DNA of 9,235 nucleotides from the NCBI GenBank assembly GCA_025929595.1, contig JAICQA010000084.1, positions 1 to 9,235 of the forward strand. Direction: 5' to 3'. The stretch comes from Xanthobacteraceae bacterium (GTDB lineage Bacteria; Pseudomonadota; Alphaproteobacteria; Rhizobiales; Xanthobacteraceae). Below the pieces are notes generated by a model. That model made no database searches. It was given only the letters and a program-made list of their open reading frames with translations, and was not told the DNA's origin. Both the position numbers and the translations under genes were made by a program. Shown one piece after another: positions 4,923-9,235 of this stretch; within the stretch, counting starts at the first letter, position 1, and every line of letters begins with the position of its first letter.

Positions 4923-7871
4923 GTGCTGATCAAGAGAAGCGAACGCGAAGCACGCCGCGGCAACCTCGCCGCCGCTTTCGCCGGACAATCGAATGGCGGA
5001 CTCGACCGCCGTACATTTCTGCGCCGCTCGGGCCTTGCCGCGGGCGGCCTTGCCGCGCTCGGTAGCATCTCGCTCGGCACCGTGAAGAAGGCCGAAGCCG
5101 GCCCGCCGGCTGCGCCGGGTGCAAAGATTGAAGTGCGCAAGAACATCTGCACGCACTGTTCGGTTGGCTGCACCGTGACGGCCGAAGTTGCGAACGGTGT
5201 CTGGATCGGCCAGGAGCCGAGCTGGGACAGCCCGCTCAATCGCGGCTCGCATTGCGCCAAGGGTGCCGCCGTGCGCGAGCTCGTGCATGGCGACCGCCGT
5301 CTGAAGTATCCCGTCAAGATGGAAAACGGCCAGTGGAAGCGCATCTCCTGGGATCAGGCCATCAACGAGATCGGCGACAAGATGCTCGCCATTCGCGAGA
5401 AGTCGGGGCCGGACTCCGTCTACTGGCTCGGCTCGGCAAAGAGCTCGAACGAAGGCTCCTACTGGAATCGCAAGATGGCCGCCTACTGGGGCACGAATAA
5501 CGTCGACCATCAGGCGCGCATCTGCCATTCGACCACGGTCTCGGGCGTAGCCAATACGTGGGGCTACGGCGCGATGACGAACAGCTACAACGACATCCGC
5601 ACCGCCAAGACGGTGATTGTGATGGGCGGCAATCCCGCCGAGGCGCACCCCGTTTCGTTGCAGCACCTGCTCGAAGGCAAGGAGTTGCAAAAGCAGAACT
5701 TCATCGTCATCGAGCCGCGTCTCACGCGTACCGCCGCGCACGCCAACGAGTTTGTGCGCATCCGTTCAGGCACCGATATTCCGGTGATCTGGGGCCTTCT
5801 GCATCACATCTTCAAGAACGGATGGGAAGACAAGGAATTCATCCGCCAGCGCGTCTACGGCATGGATGACGTGCGCAAGGAAGTCGAGAAGTGGACGCCG
5901 GAAGAAGTCGAACGTGTGACCGGCGTTCCCGGCGAGCAGATGAAACGGGTCGCCGAAAAGTTCGCCAAGGAACGTCCGTCGACGCTCGTATGGTGCATGG
6001 GCGCGACCCAGCACACGGTCGGCACGGCGAACGTGCGCGCGTTCTGCACGCTCCTGCTGGCGACCGGCAATGTCGGCCACAGCACCGGCAACGGCGCCAA
6101 CATCTTCCGCGGCCACTGTAACGTGCAGGGCGCCACCGACATCGGCCTCGATATCGTTACGCTGCCGCTTTATTACGGTCTCGCCGAGGGTGCGTGGCGG
6201 CATTGGTCACGTGTCTGGGAAACGGACTACGACTGGTTCGTCTCCCGCTTCGTCGACAAGAAGATCATGAGTACGCCGGGCATCCCGTCGACCCGCTGGT
6301 TCGACGGCACGCTCCTGCCGGGCGATCAGGTCGCCCAGAAGAATCCGCTGAAGGCGATGATCATCTTCGGTCATGGCGGCAACACGGTCACCCGGATGCC
6401 GAAGGCTGCGGAAGGCATTGCGGCGCTCGAGCTGCTGGTCGTTGCCGATCCGCATCCGACCACCTGGGCCGTGCTCGGCGACCGCAAGAACGACACGTAT
6501 CTCTTGCCGGCCGCGACACAGTTCGAATGCGCGGGCTCCCGCGTGGCTTCGAACCGCTCGTTGCAATGGCATGAGCAGATTGTGAAGCCGATCTTCGAGG
6601 CCAAGGACGACCTCGAGATCATGTATCTTATGGCCAAAAAGCTCGGCTTCGCCGAGCAGATGTTCAAGAACGTCAAGGTCACGAACAACCTGCCGCTCGC
6701 CGAGGACGTCCTCCGCGAGATCAACCGCGGCGGCTTCTCGACCGGCTATTGCGGCCAGTCGCCCGAACGCCTCAAGGCGCACATGCGCAACCAGCACAAG
6801 TTCGACCTGGTTACGCTGCGCGCGCCGAAGGACGATCCCGAGGTTGGTGGCGACTATTACGGCCTGCCGTGGCCCTGCTGGGGCACGCCGGAGCTCAAGC
6901 ATCCGGGCACACACCGCCTTTACAATGTGACTGACCATGTGATGGACGGCGGCGGTACGTTCCGCGCCCGCTTCGGTGTACAGCGCGAAGAGAAGCTCCC
7001 CGACGGCACGACCCGCATGGTGTCGCTGCTCGCCGACGGCTCCTATTCGAAGGGCTCCGAGCTCACCGACGGCTATCCGGAATTCAACTACGGTGTGTTC
7101 AAGAAGCTCGGCTGGGACAAGGATCTGACCGATGCGGAGCGCGCGACGATCGAGAAGATCGGCGGCGCCAATCCCGACGCGGTGTCCTGGTCGACCGATC
7201 TCTCGGGCGGCATCCAGCGCGTCTGCCTCAAGGTGCATGGCGTCATGCATTACGGCAACGCGAAGGCGCGCGCGAATGCGTTCGGTTTGCCGGACGCGGT
7301 GCCAGTGCATCGCGAGCCGATTTACACGCCGCGCCCGGATCTCGTCGCCAAGTATCCGACGCTACCCGACGTGAAGGCGCAGTTCCGGGTTCCCAACCTC
7401 GGCTTCTCGATTCAGAAGGCCGCGGTGGAGAACGGGGTCGCCAAGCGCTTCCCACTGGTCTGCACCTCGGGCCGTCTCGTCGAATACGAAGGCGGCGGCG
7501 AGGAAACCCGCTCCAACAAGTGGCTCGCGGAGCTGCAGCAGGACGCCTTCATCGAAATCAGTCCGGCCGACGCTTCCGAACGCGGCATCACCGACGGTCA
7601 GTGGGTGATGGTGAGCGGTCCGGAAATGCCGGACGGCCGGGCCTGCCGCGTGAAGGCGCTCGTCACCGAGCGTGTCGGCAAGGGCACCACCTGGATGCCC
7701 TTCCACTTCGCCGGCTGGTTTATGAACGTCGATCAGCGGTCGAAATATCCGCAGGGCGCGGATCCGATTGTCCTCGGCGAAAGCGTCAACACCATCAACG
7801 GGTACGGCTACGACCCGGTGACCGGTATGCAGGAACCCAAGGCGATGCTCTGCCAGGTCAGAGCGGCGTAA
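4923..7871 (+). CDS. fdhA: Formate dehydrogenase alpha (catalytic, Mo/W-bisPGD) subunit, Tat-exported
   Basis: The 982-residue protein oxidises formate to CO2 at a molybdenum (or tungsten) bis-molybdopterin guanine dinucleotide site. It has a twin-arginine signal (DRRTFLRRSG, 28-37), then a 4Fe-4S motif with C76, C79, C83 and C111 (CTHCSVGC, later HCAKG with Lys113, the electron-relay position). The active site is in ARICHSTTVSG: Cys201 replaces the selenocysteine of E. coli FdnG and is followed by His202; its codon is TGC at 5523-5525, not TGA. Further family blocks are GATQHTVGTANVRAFC, RGHCNVQGATD and, from about residue 840, the C-terminal dinucleotide-binding domain with CTSGRLVEYEGGGEETRSN. 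The length is close to FdnG/FdoG (about 1,015). GTG at 4923 is supported by GAGGAGG at 4911-4917. The Tat signal places the enzyme in the periplasm, where it would pass electrons to the beta subunit encoded 15 nt downstream. Confidence 0.95.
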   Translation: MLIKRSEREARRGNLAAAFAGQSNGGLDRRTFLRRSGLAAGGLAALGSISLGTVKKAEAGPPAAPGAKIEVRKNICTHCSVGCTVTAEVANGVWIGQEPSWDSPLNRGSHCAKGAAVRELVHGDRRLKYPVKMENGQWKRISWDQAINEIGDKMLAIREKSGPDSVYWLGSAKSSNEGSYWNRKMAAYWGTNNVDHQARICHSTTVSGVANTWGYGAMTNSYNDIRTAKTVIVMGGNPAEAHPVSLQHLLEGKELQKQNFIVIEPRLTRTAAHANEFVRIRSGTDIPVIWGLLHHIFKNGWEDKEFIRQRVYGMDDVRKEVEKWTPEEVERVTGVPGEQMKRVAEKFAKERPSTLVWCMGATQHTVGTANVRAFCTLLLATGNVGHSTGNGANIFRGHCNVQGATDIGLDIVTLPLYYGLAEGAWRHWSRVWETDYDWFVSRFVDKKIMSTPGIPSTRWFDGTLLPGDQVAQKNPLKAMIIFGHGGNTVTRMPKAAEGIAALELLVVADPHPTTWAVLGDRKNDTYLLPAATQFECAGSRVASNRSLQWHEQIVKPIFEAKDDLEIMYLMAKKLGFAEQMFKNVKVTNNLPLAEDVLREINRGGFSTGYCGQSPERLKAHMRNQHKFDLVTLRAPKDDPEVGGDYYGLPWPCWGTPELKHPGTHRLYNVTDHVMDGGGTFRARFGVQREEKLPDGTTRMVSLLADGSYSKGSELTDGYPEFNYGVFKKLGWDKDLTDAERATIEKIGGANPDAVSWSTDLSGGIQRVCLKVHGVMHYGNAKARANAFGLPDAVPVHREPIYTPRPDLVAKYPTLPDVKAQFRVPNLGFSIQKAAVENGVAKRFPLVCTSGRLVEYEGGGEETRSNKWLAELQQDAFIEISPADASERGITDGQWVMVSGPEMPDGRACRVKALVTERVGKGTTWMPFHFAGWFMNVDQRSKYPQGADPIVLGESVNTINGYGYDPVTGMQEPKAMLCQVRAA

Positions 7872-7886
7872 GGAGGAGGCGTCATC

Positions 7887-8483
7887 ATGGCTCGCATGAA
7901 ATTCCTTTGTGACGCCGACCGTTGCATCGAATGCAACGCTTGCGTCACTGCTTGCAAAAACGAACACGAAGTGCCGTGGGGCATCAATCGTCGGCGTGTC
8001 GTCACCATCAATGACGGCAAGCCGGGCGAGCGCTCGGTTTCCATGGCCTGCATGCACTGCACCGACGCGCCCTGCGCGGCGGTGTGCCCAGTGGATTGCT
8101 TCTACACCACCGCCGACGGCGTGGTTCTTCACTCGAAGGACCTCTGCATCGGCTGCGGCTACTGCTTCTACGCCTGTCCGTTCGGCGCGCCGCAATATCC
8201 GCGCGTCGGCAATTTCGGTTCGCGCGGTAAGATGGACAAGTGCACCTTCTGTGCCGGCGGTCCGGAGGCGGACGGCACGCCGGTCGAGTACGCGCAGTAC
8301 GGCTCGAACCGTCTCGCCGAAGGCAAGCTGCCGCTCTGCGCCGAGATGTGCTCGACGAAGTCGTTGCTCGCGGGTGACGGCGACATCATCGCCAACATCT
8401 ACAAGGAACGCGTCGCGAAGCGCGGCTACGGCTCCGGCGCATGGGGTTGGAAGACCGCCTATCGCGAGACGATTGCCACCTAA
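7887..8483 (+). CDS. fdh3B: Formate dehydrogenase FDH3 beta subunit (four 4Fe-4S clusters)
   Basis: This 198-residue ferredoxin-like subunit carries electrons from FdhA to the membrane. Sixteen cysteines can supply four 4Fe-4S clusters: C13/16/19/23, C55/58/63/67, C87/90/93/97 and C119/122/151/155 (CIECNACVTAC, CMHCTDAPCAAVC, CIGCGYCFYAC, CTFC and CAEMC). This is the pattern of DmsB/FdnH/FDH3-type subunits. It has no signal peptide and should travel through Tat as a passenger of FdhA. Unlike E. coli FdnH (about 290 residues) it lacks the C-terminal membrane helix, so anchoring must come from the gamma subunit. ATG at 7887 is preceded by a very strong AGGAGGAGG (7871-7879), which overlaps the fdhA stop codon by one base. 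A terminator-like hairpin follows the gene. Confidence 0.94.
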   Translation: MARMKFLCDADRCIECNACVTACKNEHEVPWGINRRRVVTINDGKPGERSVSMACMHCTDAPCAAVCPVDCFYTTADGVVLHSKDLCIGCGYCFYACPFGAPQYPRVGNFGSRGKMDKCTFCAGGPEADGTPVEYAQYGSNRLAEGKLPLCAEMCSTKSLLAGDGDIIANIYKERVAKRGYGSGAWGWKTAYRETIAT

Positions 8484-8494
8484 GCTGAATTGGA

Positions 8495-8529
8495 CGGGCG
8501 GCGGCCAGACCCGCCGCCCGGTCTTTTCT
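8495..8529 (+). terminator. Rho-independent terminator-like hairpin between fdh beta and gamma genes
   Basis: CGGGCGGCGG (8495-8504) and CCGCCGCCCG (8511-8520) form a perfect 10-bp, all G/C stem with a six-base CCAGAC loop. It can extend by two pairs if one G (8521) bulges. A short pyrimidine tract, TCTTTTCT (8522-8529), follows. It lies 12 nt after the beta-subunit stop and 32 nt before the gamma start (the tract itself ends at 8529). Because the gamma gene continues the operon, the hairpin may be a partial terminator or an mRNA-stabilising 3' structure. Confidence 0.65.
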
Positions 8530-8560
8530 GAAAGCCGGTAGAAAATACGGGGAGAATGAC

Positions 8561-9235
8561 ATGGCGGAAATTCTCGCGCGCATCCGCTACTTCGCCGCGG
8601 CTCTCGCGCTCTTCCTTGCGCTCGCCGTCGCCGCGCCTTTGAGCGCGCAGCAGCCGAGCCCGACCAATCCCAGCGGGAATGCGGTCAGTGAAGAGCAACT
8701 GATGCAGAAAATGCAAAGGCTGGACGGCCGGATCACCATCCCCGACCAGCGCGCAGCCACCCTCATCCAGCCGGCGGGGCGCGACTGGCGCCAGTTCCAC
8801 CAGCAGACATTGCACTGGATCGGCGGCATTGCGATCCTCGGCATGTTTGTGTTGCTCGTGGTGTTCTACGCGGTACGCGGCACGGTGAAGATGTCGAGGC
8901 CGCGGTCGGGGCGCACGATCACGCGCTTCAACGGCTTCGAACGCTTCACGCACTGGCTCGCGGCGAGCACATTCATCATCCTTGCGCTTTCGGGTCTCAA
9001 CATCACCTTTGGCAAGACATTACTCCTGCCGTTGATGGGCCCCGAAGCCTTCGCGACACTGTCGCAATGGGGCAAATACGCCCACAACTATCTGAGCTTC
9101 CCCTTCGCGCTCGCGCTCGTCCTCATCTTCCTGATCTGGATCAGGGACAACATTCCGGGCCGCGTGGATATGGAGTGGCTGCGCCGTGGCGGCGGCATCG
9201 TCGGCAACGATCATCCGCCGGCGCCGCGCTTCAAC
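8561..9235 (+). CDS. Formate dehydrogenase gamma subunit, cytochrome b (3' end outside window)
   Basis: The frame is open for 225 codons from ATG 8561 to the last base of the window, with GGGGAGA at 8549-8555 as ribosome binding site. The product resembles the FdnI/FdoI-type cytochrome b556 subunit, which takes electrons from the beta subunit through two haems b to quinone. The N-terminus (about 9-29, hydrophobic, ending APLSAQ) looks like a Sec signal peptide or first helix. A polar stretch of about 50 residues follows, then hydrophobic helices near 85-104, 132-149 and 179-195. His131 in FERFTHW and His175 in KYAHNYLSF are likely haem ligands; the other expected histidines lie in the unseen C-terminal part. 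The extra N-terminal region relative to E. coli FdnI may compensate for the missing anchor helix of the beta subunit. The missing end is due only to the window boundary. Confidence 0.92.
   Translation, partial: MAEILARIRYFAAALALFLALAVAAPLSAQQPSPTNPSGNAVSEEQLMQKMQRLDGRITIPDQRAATLIQPAGRDWRQFHQQTLHWIGGIAILGMFVLLVVFYAVRGTVKMSRPRSGRTITRFNGFERFTHWLAASTFIILALSGLNITFGKTLLLPLMGPEAFATLSQWGKYAHNYLSFPFALALVLIFLIWIRDNIPGRVDMEWLRRGGGIVGNDHPPAPRFN

Noticed and set aside
4461..5741. Long antisense open frame of 426 codons opposite the small Tat gene and the start of fdhA; similar antisense frames at 6207-7310 and 7362-8195.
   Set aside because: They mirror the codon structure of fdhA and show no recognisable domain or ribosome binding site.

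Overview
The window is a block of high-GC bacterial DNA built around a membrane-bound, periplasm-facing formate dehydrogenase of the FDH3 / FdnGHI type. GC content, protein sequences and gene order (DUF3305, DUF3306, DUF6352, DUF6505, biotin-ligase-like protein, TorD, small Tat protein, FDH alpha/beta/gamma) fit an alphaproteobacterium, most likely Hyphomicrobiales close to Bradyrhizobium or Rhodopseudomonas. The genus is inferred from family resemblance only.

Layout. Positions 1-72 hold the first 24 codons of a leftward gene, probably the 4Fe-4S protein that usually accompanies this cluster. A 115-bp divergent intergenic region (73-187) with a small AT-rich palindrome follows. Five rightward genes (188-3750) come next: a degenerate biotin/lipoate-ligase-like protein with DUF4444, then DUF6505, DUF6352, DUF3305 and DUF3306 proteins. 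Each overlaps the next by exactly 4 nt (starts GTG, ATG, TTG, ATG), so this is one tightly coupled operon. Their biochemical roles are unknown; association with formate dehydrogenase is the main clue.

A 118-bp gap (3751-3868) contains a 31-bp interrupted palindrome and two candidate promoters. It precedes the second operon: a TorD-type molybdoenzyme chaperone with an N-terminal YdaS/Cro-like helix-turn-helix (3869-4648), a 69-residue Tat-exported protein (4701-4910), the catalytic molybdenum subunit FdhA (4923-7871, cysteine at the selenocysteine position), the four-cluster ferredoxin-like beta subunit (7887-8483), a terminator-like hairpin, and the cytochrome b gamma subunit (8561 to the window end, incomplete).

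Working model. FdhA matures in the cytoplasm with the TorD-like chaperone, is exported by Tat with the beta subunit as passenger, and docks on the haem b gamma subunit, which passes electrons from periplasmic formate to quinone. The most unusual point is the fusion of a DNA-binding domain to the maturation chaperone, directly downstream of a palindrome that overlaps a candidate -35 box. This could be a one-protein feedback loop linking enzyme maturation to transcription; that loop is inference. No mobile element, CRISPR array, tRNA or rRNA was seen.
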